64,000 nt of DNA from positions 496,001 to 560,000 of the forward strand of contig NC_008541.1 of NCBI RefSeq assembly GCF_000196235.1, in the 5' to 3' direction. Of the stretch, positions 16,062 through 24,734 are shown piece after piece. Position numbers and translations under genes: made by a program. The notes below the pieces were generated by a model that saw only the letters and a list, made by a program, of their open reading frames with translations, was not told where the DNA came from and ran no database searches. This DNA comes from Arthrobacter sp. FB24. GTDB taxonomy: Bacteria; Actinomycetota; Actinomycetes; Actinomycetales; Micrococcaceae. Within the stretch, counting starts at the first letter, position 1; every line of letters starts with the position of its first letter.

Positions 16062-17008
16062 CGATCGGCCTTCCGTTTGGCAAGGTACTGGGTTCCGACT
16101 GTCAGCAGCAAAGTGACAACCAGCAGAAGCACGGCGGCGGCTGATGCGACGCCGATGTCGTTTCGCTGGAATCCGAGCGAGTACATCCGGGTCATCCAGA
16201 CTTCGGTGGAGCCGGCAGGGCCGCCGCCGGTGAGCACATACACTTCGGTGAAGCTGCGCAGGCTCCGGATCGCGGCCAGGGTAAGGACGATGACCAGCGA
16301 GGGGCGCAGAGCAGGCAGGGTGATGTAACGCAGCCTCTGCCAGACAGTGGCTCCGTCAACGCCTGCTGATTCGTAGAGTGATCGGTCCACCCCGGTCAGC
16401 CCTGCCAGGATGATCACCATGTTGTACGGCGCGCCGCTCCAGATTCCCACCACCGCGATGGACCACAGTGCCGTGTCCGTGCCGTTGAGGAACTGCAGCG
16501 GGCCCAGGCCCAGCCAGCCGAGGATGGAGTTCAGCGGGCCGTCGGCCGTGGGAAAGTACAAGATCCGCCAGATTTCGCCCACCACGGCCAGGGCGGTGAC
16601 GACGGGAAGGAAGATGGCCGTCCGGAGGAACCAGAGCGAACGCGCCTGGCCCTCCAGAAGCAGTGCCAGGACGAACCCCACCAGCAATGCGCCCAGGGTC
16701 TGGGTGACGCCGAGGAATATGGTGTGGCCCAGGGCCTCCATGAAACGCTGGTCGCCAAGTACCTTGGCATAGTTCTCGAAGCCCACGAAGATGTCCCCGA
16801 GGAACGGCTGAACCTTGAAGAGGCTCAGCCGGACGCCCTCGAACATCGGGATGAACTTGAAATACAGGCCAAGCAGTGCCGCCGGGAGCAGGAATAGCCA
16901 GACTGCGAGCGACTGTTTGCTGCCCCTGCGTTTCCGTGTGCCTCCCGCCGCCTTGTGGGCTGGAGGCGCCGGCCGCGAAACCGGGGTTTTCGTTGGAGTT
17001 GCTGTCAT
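16058..17008 (-). CDS. carbohydrate ABC transporter permease (MalF type)
   Basis: This 316-residue membrane protein has six predicted spans after a basic cytoplasmic start (KRRGSKQSLAVWLFLLPAALLG). The EAA loop is present as YESAGVDGATVWQRLRYITL. It pairs with the adjoining MalG-type permease to form the membrane channel of the importer. It overlaps both neighbours by four bases (ATGA), so the three transporter genes should be made together. Confidence 0.92.
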   Translation of the reverse strand: MTATPTKTPVSRPAPPAHKAAGGTRKRRGSKQSLAVWLFLLPAALLGLYFKFIPMFEGVRLSLFKVQPFLGDIFVGFENYAKVLGDQRFMEALGHTIFLGVTQTLGALLVGFVLALLLEGQARSLWFLRTAIFLPVVTALAVVGEIWRILYFPTADGPLNSILGWLGLGPLQFLNGTDTALWSIAVVGIWSGAPYNMVIILAGLTGVDRSLYESAGVDGATVWQRLRYITLPALRPSLVIVLTLAAIRSLRSFTEVYVLTGGGPAGSTEVWMTRMYSLGFQRNDIGVASAAAVLLLVVTLLLTVGTQYLAKRKADR

Positions 17009-18336
17009 GACTTGGCGTTCTGGCTGTTCAGTTCGTCATTGATCGCGGTGTCCAGGGCCTGCAAACCGGAGGCCACGTTGTCTGCAGGGCAATCGGCCAC
17101 GATCTTGTTCAGCGCTTCAGCCGCGGCCTGGCGGAACGGGACGAAGTTGATGGCGGACGGGAAGGCCTTGGACGACGACTTCAGTGCCTCCTGGACCACT
17201 GACCAGCGCGGATCATTGTAGACGGCGGCAGCATCGACGTCGGAATTCACCGGTACGCGGACGATCGGCTGCTTGCCGGCCGTCATGCCGGCCTTCTGGC
17301 CGTCCTGGGAAACCAGGTAGTCGATGACCTGCTTGGTCTGGTCCTTCTTGGCGTTGCTTGCCGTGACATAGATGTTCTCGCCCTCGGCCAGCACGGTGTT
17401 GTCCTTGGAGCCCTTGGGCGCTTCGATGACCTCGTAGACGTCCTTGCCGGGAGTCTTGTCGAACGATGAGAAGTTGTAGGGGCCGGTGAGGATGATGCCG
17501 GCCTTGCCGGTCTGGAAGAACGGGGAGGCCACGCTGGTGGCTGCGGTCAGGGCACCGGGCTGCGTGTTTCCCGGAGTGCAGAACTGCTGCTTGACCCAGC
17601 TGACACCTGCCTGGGTTTCCGGGGAGGAGGCGTTGGACGAGTACTTTCCGTTGCCCTCATCCTTCAGGTAGCTGCCGCCGTCCTGCCAGATGTACGAGGA
17701 AGCCCACCAGCCCAGGTATCCGCGTTCGGTGGAGCCGGGAACGACCATGCCGTATGTGTCTGCCTGGCCGTTGCCGTCCGGATCCTGGGTGGCGAAGGCC
17801 GTGGCGAGCTTCGCCAGGTCCTCAAGCGTCTTGGGGACGGGAAGTCCCAGCTTTTCGCGCCAGTCCTTGCGGATCATGGTGACCATGGTCTGGCGGGAGA
17901 ACGGAACTCCGTAGCTTGCTCCGTCCAGGCCTTCAGTCTCCTTCCACAGGGAATCGGCAATCCGGTCGCTACCGGTCACTGAGGACCTGTCGATCTTTTG
18001 GAGGTAGCCCTGCGCCGTGTAGTTGCCCAGCGCGGCGGAGTCGTTGATGACGATGTCCGGGAGCTTCTTGGATGCCGCGCGGGTCTGCAGTTGCTGGTCC
18101 AGGTCCGGAACCCCCTGGAAATTGACCTTCACACCCGTCTTCGCCGTGAATTCCTTGAACATGGCGGCGTAGGTGGTGGCGGCGTCGGTGCCAGCGCGTG
18201 CCCACACTTCAATGGGCTGGCCGTCGTCCGTGGCGGCCGGGGCGGACGGCCCGCTCCCGCAGCCGGTCAATGCAGCCGCTGAAGCGATGGACAGGGCCAC
18301 GGCAACCCGTGCTCGGAACCTGATCTTGGAATCCAC
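17005..18336 (-). CDS. extracellular sugar-binding lipoprotein of ABC transporter
   Basis: This 443-residue family-1 solute-binding protein has a lipoprotein signal (ASAAALTGCGSG, lipid Cys about 26). The mature part has the usual extended two-lobe pattern (IEVWARAGTDAATTYAAMFKEF near the start). It captures the imported sugar outside the membrane and delivers it to the two permeases encoded next. The start is GTG at 18336, preceded by AGGGAGAG. As first gene of the leftward operon it lies next to the palindromic operator candidates in the divergent promoter region. Confidence 0.93.
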   Translation of the reverse strand: MDSKIRFRARVAVALSIASAAALTGCGSGPSAPAATDDGQPIEVWARAGTDAATTYAAMFKEFTAKTGVKVNFQGVPDLDQQLQTRAASKKLPDIVINDSAALGNYTAQGYLQKIDRSSVTGSDRIADSLWKETEGLDGASYGVPFSRQTMVTMIRKDWREKLGLPVPKTLEDLAKLATAFATQDPDGNGQADTYGMVVPGSTERGYLGWWASSYIWQDGGSYLKDEGNGKYSSNASSPETQAGVSWVKQQFCTPGNTQPGALTAATSVASPFFQTGKAGIILTGPYNFSSFDKTPGKDVYEVIEAPKGSKDNTVLAEGENIYVTASNAKKDQTKQVIDYLVSQDGQKAGMTAGKQPIVRVPVNSDVDAAAVYNDPRWSVVQEALKSSSKAFPSAINFVPFRQAAAEALNKIVADCPADNVASGLQALDTAINDELNSQNAKS

Positions 18337-18352
18337 TTTGATTCTCTCCCTT

Positions 18353-18366
18353 TTTACATATGTAAA
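18353..18366. promoter_or_regulatory. perfect 14-bp palindrome, candidate operator
   Basis: TTTACATATGTAAA is a perfect palindrome in the gap between the divergent transporter operon and uronate dehydrogenase, 17 bp from the GTG of the binding-protein gene. It is a candidate site for the adjacent IclR regulator or another repressor. Confidence 0.45.
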
Positions 18367-18380
18367 TGACTGTTACTATG

Positions 18381-18394
18381 TGAAACGTACTTCA
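18381..18394. promoter_or_regulatory. TGAA-N6-TTCA inverted repeat, candidate operator
   Basis: An interrupted palindrome (TGAAACGTACTTCA) lies 14 bp from the perfect palindrome and seven bp before a -10-like TATGAT (18401-18406) directed towards uronate dehydrogenase. Its layout resembles IclR-type sites. Confidence 0.4.
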
Positions 18395-18440
18395 TGAGAG
18401 TATGATCGGGATCACAGGGTGTCAATATCGGGAGGAAGAA

Positions 18441-19277
18441 ATGTCAGCAGAGTCGGAGCCGATCACCGTTGCCGTGACCGGTGGCGCCGGAATGATGGCC
18501 ACCCTGCTGCGCCCGCACCTGAGGGAAGCCGGATACGCGGTGCGGCTGATCGACATTGCCGAGCCCGCCAGCCCGGCCCCCAGCGAATCCGTGCTGGTCG
18601 GTTCCGTGGATGACATTGCGTTCATGACAGAGGCACTGGCGGACGTGGACGCCGTAATCCATCTGGGCGGAATCCACCGGGAAAAGCCTTGGGACGATAT
18701 TGTCCGGACGAACATCACCGGGACCCAGGTGACACTGGAAGCTGCGCGAAGCAACGGCGTCAGCAGGGTCCTGCTCGCAAGTTCGACCCACGCCGTCGGG
18801 TTCACTCCGACGGCGGAGGCCGCACGGGACCATGCGCTGCCGCCGCGGCCGGACACGTATTACGGCGTTAGCAAGGCGGCCATGGAAGCGTTGGGGGGCC
18901 TCTATGCGGACAAGTTCGGCATGAAAGTGGTCAGCGCGCGGATCGGAACCGGGGGTGAGCGGCCGGGCAACACCAGGAGCCTGTCCTCGTGGCTTTCGCC
19001 CGGCGACTCCTTCCGCCTCGTGGAGGCCACCCTCAGTGAAAAAGGGGCGCCGGGGCACCATGTGGTCTGGGCGGTTTCAAACAACACGAGGGGCTGGGCG
19101 GACCTGTCTGCGGGAAAGCGCATAGGCTTCGAGCCTTTGGACGATGCGGAAGACTACGCTGACCAGGTCCCTGCGGATCCAGTTCCAGCAGACTGGGACG
19201 GCTTGCTGGGCGGCTTCTGGGCCAGTTCAAGCCACCGTCTCGGTGTGGACAATTATCCTGAGCTTGAGCTGAAGTGA
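18441..19277 (+). CDS. udh: uronate dehydrogenase (NAD-dependent, SDR fold)
   Basis: This 278-residue extended-SDR protein has a Rossmann loop VTGGAGMMATLL (12-24), a catalytic serine region LLASSTHAVG (111-120) and Tyr141-x3-Lys145 (YGVSK). Length and motifs match bacterial uronate dehydrogenase, which oxidises D-glucuronate or D-galacturonate to the aldarolactone with NAD+. The ATG at 18441 is preceded by GGGAGGAAGAA; an ATG further upstream lacks a site. It diverges from the operon that holds glucarate dehydratase, giving the oxidative uronate route. A general sugar epimerase is the alternative, but the context argues against it. Confidence 0.83.
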   Translation: MSAESEPITVAVTGGAGMMATLLRPHLREAGYAVRLIDIAEPASPAPSESVLVGSVDDIAFMTEALADVDAVIHLGGIHREKPWDDIVRTNITGTQVTLEAARSNGVSRVLLASSTHAVGFTPTAEAARDHALPPRPDTYYGVSKAAMEALGGLYADKFGMKVVSARIGTGGERPGNTRSLSSWLSPGDSFRLVEATLSEKGAPGHHVVWAVSNNTRGWADLSAGKRIGFEPLDDAEDYADQVPADPVPADWDGLLGGFWASSSHRLGVDNYPELELK

Positions 19278-19304
19278 ACGGTCCAGGTTAGCGGAGTGGG
19301 GGAG

Positions 19305-20126
19305 ATGAACGCAGTGATGAATCCGGCACATGCCGCGCCAGCCATGCCAGCCGGGGCGGCAGGGGACGTGAAGCTGGTCAAATCGGCCGAAAGAACCATC
19401 GCCATTTTGGAGATGCTCGCGGCGGCACCGAAGCCGCTGACAACAGCCGAGATCTACAAGCAGACCGGCTATCCGAGGTCGAGCCTGCACTGGCTCCTGC
19501 TGACCTTGCTTGAGCTGAACTGGATCGAGCAGAGTCCCGAAGGCGGGTACCGGATCGGCACGCACGCCCTGCTGTGCGGCACGGCGTACCTGGACAGGGA
19601 CCCGGTCATGGAACACGTCTCCGGCGTACTCGAAAAGGTTCGGAACGCCACCACGTTCACAACGCACTATGCGCGGCTGGACCGTTCGGACGTCATATAC
19701 CTGGCCACACGGCAAGCCGTGGACCGCCGGCGCCTTTCGTCCCGTGTGGGACGCAAGCTGCCCGCACACGTGACGGCCCTGGGCAAGGCCATCCTGGCCG
19801 AATTGACTGACGCTGAAGTGCGGGACAGGCTCGGTGAGGGACCCTACCCTCTGCTCACCCCGAACTCGGTGCCTGATTTCGCGGCGCTCCAAACGGAGCT
19901 CGCAGGCTTCCGCAAGGCGGGCTATTCACTCGAACGCGAGCAAAATACGGTGGGACTCTGCTGTGTTGGAATCGTGGTTCCGTACCGGATCCCCGGAACG
20001 GATGCGATTAGCTGCTCGATTCCCACGGAGCTGGCAACCGGGCAGGTGCTCAGCGACGTCGTCGACACTCTGAGGGGTGCCGCGGCCGAACTGGCGGCGA
20101 CGCTCCGGGCGGCCGGAATCCGCTAG
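19305..20126 (+). CDS. IclR-family transcriptional regulator
   Basis: The protein has about 273 residues. An N-terminal winged helix-turn-helix (SAERTIAILEMLAAAPKPLT ... YPRSSLHWLLLTL) is followed by the IclR effector-binding GAF-like domain (THYARLDRSDVIYLATRQ, LPAHVTALGKAILAEL, GLCCVGIVVPYR). It probably represses or activates the divergent udh and glucarate operon promoters in response to a uronate-derived ligand. The start is uncertain: GTG 19296, ATG 19305 and ATG 19317 are all in frame, and 19305 best fits AGCGGAG at 19290-19296. It lies 27 bp after udh and is probably co-transcribed with it. Confidence 0.9.
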   Translation: MNAVMNPAHAAPAMPAGAAGDVKLVKSAERTIAILEMLAAAPKPLTTAEIYKQTGYPRSSLHWLLLTLLELNWIEQSPEGGYRIGTHALLCGTAYLDRDPVMEHVSGVLEKVRNATTFTTHYARLDRSDVIYLATRQAVDRRRLSSRVGRKLPAHVTALGKAILAELTDAEVRDRLGEGPYPLLTPNSVPDFAALQTELAGFRKAGYSLEREQNTVGLCCVGIVVPYRIPGTDAISCSIPTELATGQVLSDVVDTLRGAAAELAATLRAAGIR

Positions 20127-20749
20127 CGCATCCCCTCGCGCCGGATCGCCGTGGCGATCGCGGCGGCCCTGGTTTCTACTCCGAGTTTGGCGTAGATGTG
20201 CGCCAGGTGGGTCTTGACGGTGGCCTCGGAGATGAACAGCCGCTGGCCGAGCTCCCGGTTGCTGAGGCCTTCGGTCAGGAGGCTGAGCAGCTCCGCTTCC
20301 CGTGGCGTCAGGATCTCGTCCGGGTTCCGCAGCTGCTGGAAGAGCCGCGAGGCCACTGGTGCACTCATCACGCTCCTGCCCTGCACGGCGCCGCGGACCG
20401 CGGCGAAAATCTCGTCCGGCGCCGCGTCCTTGAGCAGGTAGCCCATGGCTCCCGCGTCGACGGCCCGGACAATGTCCGCGTCCGAATCGTAGGTGGTGAA
20501 AACCAGAACGGCCTGCCGGGCGTTGCGGCGGCGCAGCTGTTTGATGGCCTCGATGCCGTCCATCCCCGGCCCCATGGCGAGGTCCATCATCACCACCGCG
20601 GGGCTGAGCTGTTCCGTCAGGGCCAGTGCCTCCTCCCCGGATGCCGCCTCCGCCACCACCTCAATGTCCGGCTGCGTTCCCAGCAGCGCCTTGAGCCCGC
20701 TGCGGACCACCAGATGGTCGTCCACCAGCAGCACGGTAATCGGGTTCAC
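20123..20749 (-). CDS. LuxR/NarL-family response regulator
   Basis: This 208-residue protein has a receiver domain (VLLVDDHLVVRSGL, phospho-acceptor Asp56 in VVMMDLAM, Thr/Lys switch residues in VFTTYDSD and YLLKDAA). The C-terminal LuxR helix-turn-helix is LTPREAELLSLLTEGLSNRE ... SEATVKTHLAHIYAKLG. Its start overlaps the stop of the histidine kinase gene by four bases, forming a two-component pair. Its 3' end overlaps the IclR gene on the other strand by four bases. Targets are unknown. Confidence 0.95.
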   Translation of the reverse strand: MNPITVLLVDDHLVVRSGLKALLGTQPDIEVVAEAASGEEALALTEQLSPAVVMMDLAMGPGMDGIEAIKQLRRRNARQAVLVFTTYDSDADIVRAVDAGAMGYLLKDAAPDEIFAAVRGAVQGRSVMSAPVASRLFQQLRNPDEILTPREAELLSLLTEGLSNRELGQRLFISEATVKTHLAHIYAKLGVETRAAAIATAIRREGMR

Positions 20750-21966
20750 TTTTCCTCCCCGGTGGGCAGTTGCGCGGCCACGATCGTCCCTTCGCCGGGG
20801 GTGCTTTCCACCGAGAATACGCCGCCCAGCTGTTCCACCCGCTGGCGCATGGCCCGGAGCCCGTAGCCTCCGGCGTCCGACGGCGGTGCCAGCGAATGCG
20901 GGTCGAAACCGGCGCCGTCGTCGTACACATCCAGGGTGACGGCGCCCGGAAGGAAGCCCAGCGTCACTGTGGCGTTCGCCGCCCCCGCATGCAGCTTGGT
21001 GTTCGCGGCGGCGCTCTGGACGACGCGCAGCAGCGCATGCCGGACATCGGCCGGGACGGGGCGCGGCTCGCCGGTGACCAGCAGGCGCACGCCCGGAACA
21101 TACTGGGACGCTGCCTGCAGCAGGGCCTCCGGCAAGGGCGCCGTGTCCAGCCCGGGGGAGGCGAGTTCGTGGACCAGGCTGCGGGTGTCCGCAAGGTTGC
21201 GGCGCAGCATCCCGCTGGCGGTGAGCACGTCCTCCCGCGCGGCCTCGGCGGGCCAGGACCGGTTCGCGGCTTCCAGCAGGAGGAGGCTGCTGGCCAGGCC
21301 CTGGGTTACGGTGTCGTGGATTTCCCGGGACACCCGCTCGCGCTCCTCAATGGTGCCGGCGCGGCGCTCGCTGGCCGCCAGCCGCCCCTGCGCGAGCGAC
21401 ACTTCGGCGTGCAGGTGGCGCTGCTCCGCAGCATCCTGCTCAATCCGGTCGTAAATCAGCGTCAACATAACGCCCACCGCCAAGGGTCCCAGAAGCATGG
21501 CAATATCGCTGCCGCCGCTCAGCCGGAACAGCCCGACGGCGGTGGCCGCCGCCGTCGCGCCGCCCGCCAAATATGCCACCCAGCCGCTGAAGGCGGTCCG
21601 GCACAGGAAGAACAGCGCGAACGAGCACCATGCAAAGCTGGGCGCCGCGATCACCAGTACAGCCCAGAGCGCCACAAGGACGAACATCCACACCGCCCAC
21701 GGCCGCCTGCGCTGCGAGAGCACGGCGATCACGGCGTAGAGCGAACACACGGCCACGGCCAGGGCCAGCACCCACAGGTTGTCCGCGGGGCTGTGCCGCA
21801 TCACGTACCGGACAGCCGACGCCACCAGCAACACGGCAAACCCAAGATGGACGACGGCGTCAATGCGGCCCAGCGGACCCCTTCCGGGGGCGCCGTGGCG
21901 GGGGAGCGGCCCGGGGGCCGGCGAGGGGACCGGCGCAGCCGGGAGGGGTGGTGGTGAGGAGGGCAT
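20746..21966 (-). CDS. NarL-type sensor histidine kinase
   Basis: This protein of about 406 residues has a Pro-rich start, about six membrane spans in roughly 38-185, and a HisKA_3 dimerisation helix EERERVSREIHDTVTQGL carrying the phospho-His. An HATPase domain follows (AANTKLHAG, YDDGAGFDP, GGYGLRAMRQRVEQLGG). It phosphorylates the overlapping LuxR regulator. The frame is open further upstream, but the ATG at 21966 fits the family start and avoids non-conserved sequence. No ligand-binding domain other than the membrane region is seen, so the signal may be membrane-related. Confidence 0.9.
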   Translation of the reverse strand: MPSSPPPLPAAPVPSPAPGPLPRHGAPGRGPLGRIDAVVHLGFAVLLVASAVRYVMRHSPADNLWVLALAVAVCSLYAVIAVLSQRRRPWAVWMFVLVALWAVLVIAAPSFAWCSFALFFLCRTAFSGWVAYLAGGATAAATAVGLFRLSGGSDIAMLLGPLAVGVMLTLIYDRIEQDAAEQRHLHAEVSLAQGRLAASERRAGTIEERERVSREIHDTVTQGLASSLLLLEAANRSWPAEAAREDVLTASGMLRRNLADTRSLVHELASPGLDTAPLPEALLQAASQYVPGVRLLVTGEPRPVPADVRHALLRVVQSAAANTKLHAGAANATVTLGFLPGAVTLDVYDDGAGFDPHSLAPPSDAGGYGLRAMRQRVEQLGGVFSVESTPGEGTIVAAQLPTGEEK

Positions 21967-22030
21967 GGGGGTCCGGTTCCGGTGGAGGAGTGCTACCCAC
22001 AATGCTAGGGCGCGCGCCGTTGCCGGTCTC

Positions 22031-22046
22031 TCAGCCTTTTGGCTGA
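22031..22046 (+). other. small hairpin in the gap before the HbpS-like gene
   Basis: TCAGCC-TTTT-GGCTGA gives a six-base-pair stem with a T4 loop. It lies about 130 bp before the GlcG/HbpS gene and 65 bp from the kinase start. It could be a terminator-like or leader structure. No known riboswitch was recognised. Confidence 0.35.
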
Positions 22047-22092
22047 TAAGGCGAGCCTGATGGGGTAGGCCGGAGCAGACTAACGCCCGATG

Positions 22093-22116
22093 CCTTTCCG
22101 CGTCCGGGCGGAAAGG
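22093..22116 (+). other. strong 9-bp hairpin in leader of HbpS-like gene
   Basis: The arms CCTTTCCGC and GCGGAAAGG pair perfectly around a six-base loop, 64 bp before the GTG start. Together with the upstream hairpin it makes this leader unusually structured. An attenuator or transcript-stabilising element is possible. Confidence 0.4.
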
Positions 22117-22179
22117 ATGGATTCCAGGCCCGCGGCATGAACCCGGGCAAGCGCAAGAATCCCATTCCAAGGAGAACCC

Positions 22180-22779
22180 GTGAAGATGTCCAAGAAGATC
22201 GCCGCCACCGCTGCCGCCGGAGCGCTGCTCCTGACCGGCGGGCTCACCGCCGCAGCCAACGCCGGGACCTCAGCTCCCGCGTCTGCGCCGGCAGCGGCTC
22301 CCGCAGCTGCTCCTGCCGCTGTTCCCGCAGCCGACGTCCAGCCGGCACCGGAAACCGTGGTGGCCCAGAACCGGATCAGCGTCGGTGCCTCCGCGGACGC
22401 GGTCAAGGCTGCCCTCGCCAAGTGCCAGGCGGACAAGTTGCCGTTCGTCACCATCGCCCTGGTGGACAGGTTCGGAACCATGCAGGCACTCCTCCGCGGC
22501 GACAACGCCGCCGAGCACACCATTGAAGCGGCGCAGCAGAAGGCCTACACCGCCGCGGCCTTCGGCACGCCCACCAGCGAGCTCGCCAAGCGCATCAACG
22601 GCAACGGGCCCAGCATCGCGGACCTCCCCGGCACGCTCTTCCTGGCCGGCGGAGTCCCGCTCAAGGTCAACGGTGTTTCCGTGGCGGGCATCGGCGTGGG
22701 CGGCGCCCCGGACGGCGCCCTGGACGAGGCCTGCGCAGCAGCCGGCGCCGAGGCCATTGCTGCCGGAACTGCAAAGTAG
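22180..22779 (+). CDS. secreted GlcG/HbpS-family protein
   Basis: This 199-residue protein has a Sec signal peptide (KKIAATAAAGALLLTGGLTAAANA, cleavage about 28) and an Ala/Pro linker to about 55. A GlcG/HbpS domain follows (AKCQADKLPFVTIALVDRFG, AQQKAYTAAAFGTPTSEL, GGVPLKVNGVSVAGIGVGGAP). HbpS of Streptomyces is an extracellular haem-binding sensor accessory protein; other members have no assigned role. The start is GTG at 22180 with AAGGAG six bases upstream, though ATG 22186 is also possible. It lies near a histidine kinase gene on the other strand, which recalls the HbpS-SenS arrangement, but this is only suggestive. Confidence 0.82.
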   Translation: MKMSKKIAATAAAGALLLTGGLTAAANAGTSAPASAPAAAPAAAPAAVPAADVQPAPETVVAQNRISVGASADAVKAALAKCQADKLPFVTIALVDRFGTMQALLRGDNAAEHTIEAAQQKAYTAAAFGTPTSELAKRINGNGPSIADLPGTLFLAGGVPLKVNGVSVAGIGVGGAPDGALDEACAAAGAEAIAAGTAK

Positions 22780-22790
22780 GCTTTGGGCTG

Positions 22791-23528
22791 ATGAGGCGGT
22801 TCAGGACTTGGCGTAGGGCGCGGCAGGTATCGGCGGTTGTCATCGCCTCCGCCGGCGTTGCTGCCTGCCTTGCGTCCTGCCAGGCGGGCCCCGGAGATCC
22901 GGGACGGCAGGAGACACCGCCGTCGTCCGCTCCTGTGACCTCCTCCGCCCCCGAGGCGCCGTCAGACGCGCCATCGGCAACTTCGGGGCCGCCTGCCGTG
23001 CCGGCAGCGACACGTCCTGCGTTGTCAGCTGAGGCGCAGGCGGAGCTCGACCAGCGGCTGATTCGGGCCGCTAAGGCCAACGATGCTGCGACGGTGGCGG
23101 AGCTGATCCGGGCCGGGGGCAACGTCAACGCCAAGGACGCCATCCAGGACTCGGCGTTCCTATATGCCGGGGCCGAGGGGTTCAACGAGATCCTGCAGCT
23201 GACCCTGGTTGCGGGTGCGGATGTCCGGAGCACCAACCGCTTTGGCGGAACTGCGCTGATCCCCGCCAGCGAACACGGGCATGTGGACACCGTGCGGATC
23301 CTCATCGCAGCCGGCGTGCCCGTGAACCACGTCAACAGCCTGGGATGGACCGCCATGCAGGAGGCCATCCTGCTCAACAGCGGCGGGCCAAGGCAGCAGG
23401 AGGTGGTGCGGCAGCTCCTCGACGCCGGCGCCGACCCCGGGATCCGGGATCCCCTAGGCCGCTCCGCCCTGGACAACGCGGAGCGGCTGGGATTTGCCGA
23501 AATCGCGGCCCTGATCCGGGCGCGCTAG
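22791..23528 (+). CDS. ankyrin-repeat lipoprotein
   Basis: This 245-residue protein has an N-terminal lipoprotein signal ending LASC with the lipid Cys at about 30. A Ser/Pro/Ala-rich linker runs to about 75. Four to five ankyrin repeats follow (LIRAAKANDAATVAELIRAG, then NVNAKDAIQDSAFLYAG, TALIPASEHGHVDTVRILI, QQEVVRQLLDAGADPGIRD). It would be tethered outside the membrane and bind a protein partner. It follows the GlcG/HbpS-like gene by 11 bp, so the two are probably one transcript and may act together at the cell surface. Confidence 0.87.
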   Translation: MRRFRTWRRARQVSAVVIASAGVAACLASCQAGPGDPGRQETPPSSAPVTSSAPEAPSDAPSATSGPPAVPAATRPALSAEAQAELDQRLIRAAKANDAATVAELIRAGGNVNAKDAIQDSAFLYAGAEGFNEILQLTLVAGADVRSTNRFGGTALIPASEHGHVDTVRILIAAGVPVNHVNSLGWTAMQEAILLNSGGPRQQEVVRQLLDAGADPGIRDPLGRSALDNAERLGFAEIAALIRAR

Positions 23529-23549
23529 CCCCTGCCTGCTTGGGTGGGG

Positions 23550-24734
23550 CTAGACCGCCTCGAGGACGCTCACGTAGTTGGCGATGCCCACCCCGCCCAT
23601 GTTCTGCACGGCGGCGCGGCGGGGGTTGGCGAGCTGCATGCCGCCCGCGGTGCCGGTGAGCTGCATGGCTGCGATGACGTGCTGCGAGACGCCGGTGGCA
23701 CCCACGGGGTGGCCCTTGGCCTTGAGCCCGCCGGACACGTTGATGGGCAGCTTGCCGTCCTTGAAGACCCAGCCTTCCTCGACGGCGCGGGCACCTTGGC
23801 CGGGTTCGGTCAGTCCCATGGCCTCATACATGAGCAGTTCGGCGATGGTGAAGCAGTCATGCACTTCGGCGAAGTCCAGGTCCTCCAGCCCGACGCCGGC
23901 CATCCCCAGCGCGCGCTGCCAGGAGACGCGGGTTGCGGCGAAGGCGGTGGGGTCCCGCCTTTCGGCCGGGAAGAAATCGTTCGCGTGGCCGATGCCGGCG
24001 AGCCGTACCGGGGCGGTGGCCCCGCCGGTAGGCGAGACAGACAGCACGACCGCGGCGGCGCCGTCGGACACGGGGGAGCAGTCGGTGCGGCGCAGCGGGT
24101 CCGCCACCATCGGGTTCTTGTCCGAAACGGTGCGGCAGAACTCCTCGCCGAGGTCCTTGCGGAGCTGGGCGTAGGGGTTGTCGACGCCGTTGCGGTGGTT
24201 CTTTGCCGCGATGGTGCCCAGGACATCGGACACCGGTCCGTAGCGCTTCTCGTAGTGCTTGGCGACCTCGGCGAACAGGCCGGTGAAGCCTGTGGTGGAG
24301 GCCTTGCCGGCCATGTCGTAGTCGGCACCCAGCAGGGCCGCCCCGACGACGTCCGCACCTGCGTGGGTCATCTTTTCGGCGCCGATCACGAGGACCGTCT
24401 TCGCGGTACCGGCCAGCAGCGACTTGGTGCCCTGCTGGAACGCAGCCGAGCCGGATGCGCAGGCGTTTTCCACCCGGGTGGAGGGGACGTTGGCCAGCTG
24501 CTCCGAGACCTGCAGGGCCAGCGAGGACGGGAACGCCAGCGGCATCATGCCGGAGTTGAACTGGCCCAGGTAGATCTCATCGATCTGGCCCGGGTCGATC
24601 CCGGCGTTGCCGATCGCCTCCGTGGCGACCTGGACGATCAGGGACTCCAGGGTGTCGTCCGTGAGTTTGCCGAAGCGGCTGTGGCCCCAGCCGGTGAGCA
24701 GGACATCTTTACCGAACTGTTCGCGCAGGCTCAT
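23550..24734 (-). CDS. thiolase (acetyl-CoA acetyltransferase family)
   Basis: This 394-residue thiolase-fold protein has the acyl-accepting Cys92 in [21 protein letters not shown] and [14 protein letters not shown] supply the other active-site loops. It resembles the SCP-x/acetyl-CoA acetyltransferase branch rather than classic PcaF (about 400 residues, with a C-terminal CxG motif not seen here). It would cleave a beta-ketoacyl-CoA to acetyl-CoA and a shortened acyl-CoA. It overlaps the CoA-transferase beta subunit gene by four bases. Confidence 0.9.
   Translation of the reverse strand: MSLREQFGKDVLLTGWGHSRFGKLTDDTLESLIVQVATEAIGNAGIDPGQIDEIYLGQFNSGMMPLAFPSSLALQVSEQLANVPSTRVENACASGSAAFQQGTKSLLAGTAKTVLVIGAEKMTHAGADVVGAALLGADYDMAGKASTTGFTGLFAEVAKHYEKRYGPVSDVLGTIAAKNHRNGVDNPYAQLRKDLGEEFCRTVSDKNPMVADPLRRTDCSPVSDGAAAVVLSVSPTGGATAPVRLAGIGHANDFFPAERRDPTAFAATRVSWQRALGMAGVGLEDLDFAEVHDCFTIAELLMYEAMGLTEPGQGARAVEEGWVFKDGKLPINVSGGLKAKGHPVGATGVSQHVIAAMQLTGTAGGMQLANPRRAAVQNMGGVGIANYVSVLEAV

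Noticed and set aside
22026..22055. Hairpin with a CAGCCTTTTGGCTG core that recalls U2 snRNA
   Set aside because: U2 is eukaryotic. The likeness is limited to a short stem-loop and is coincidental.
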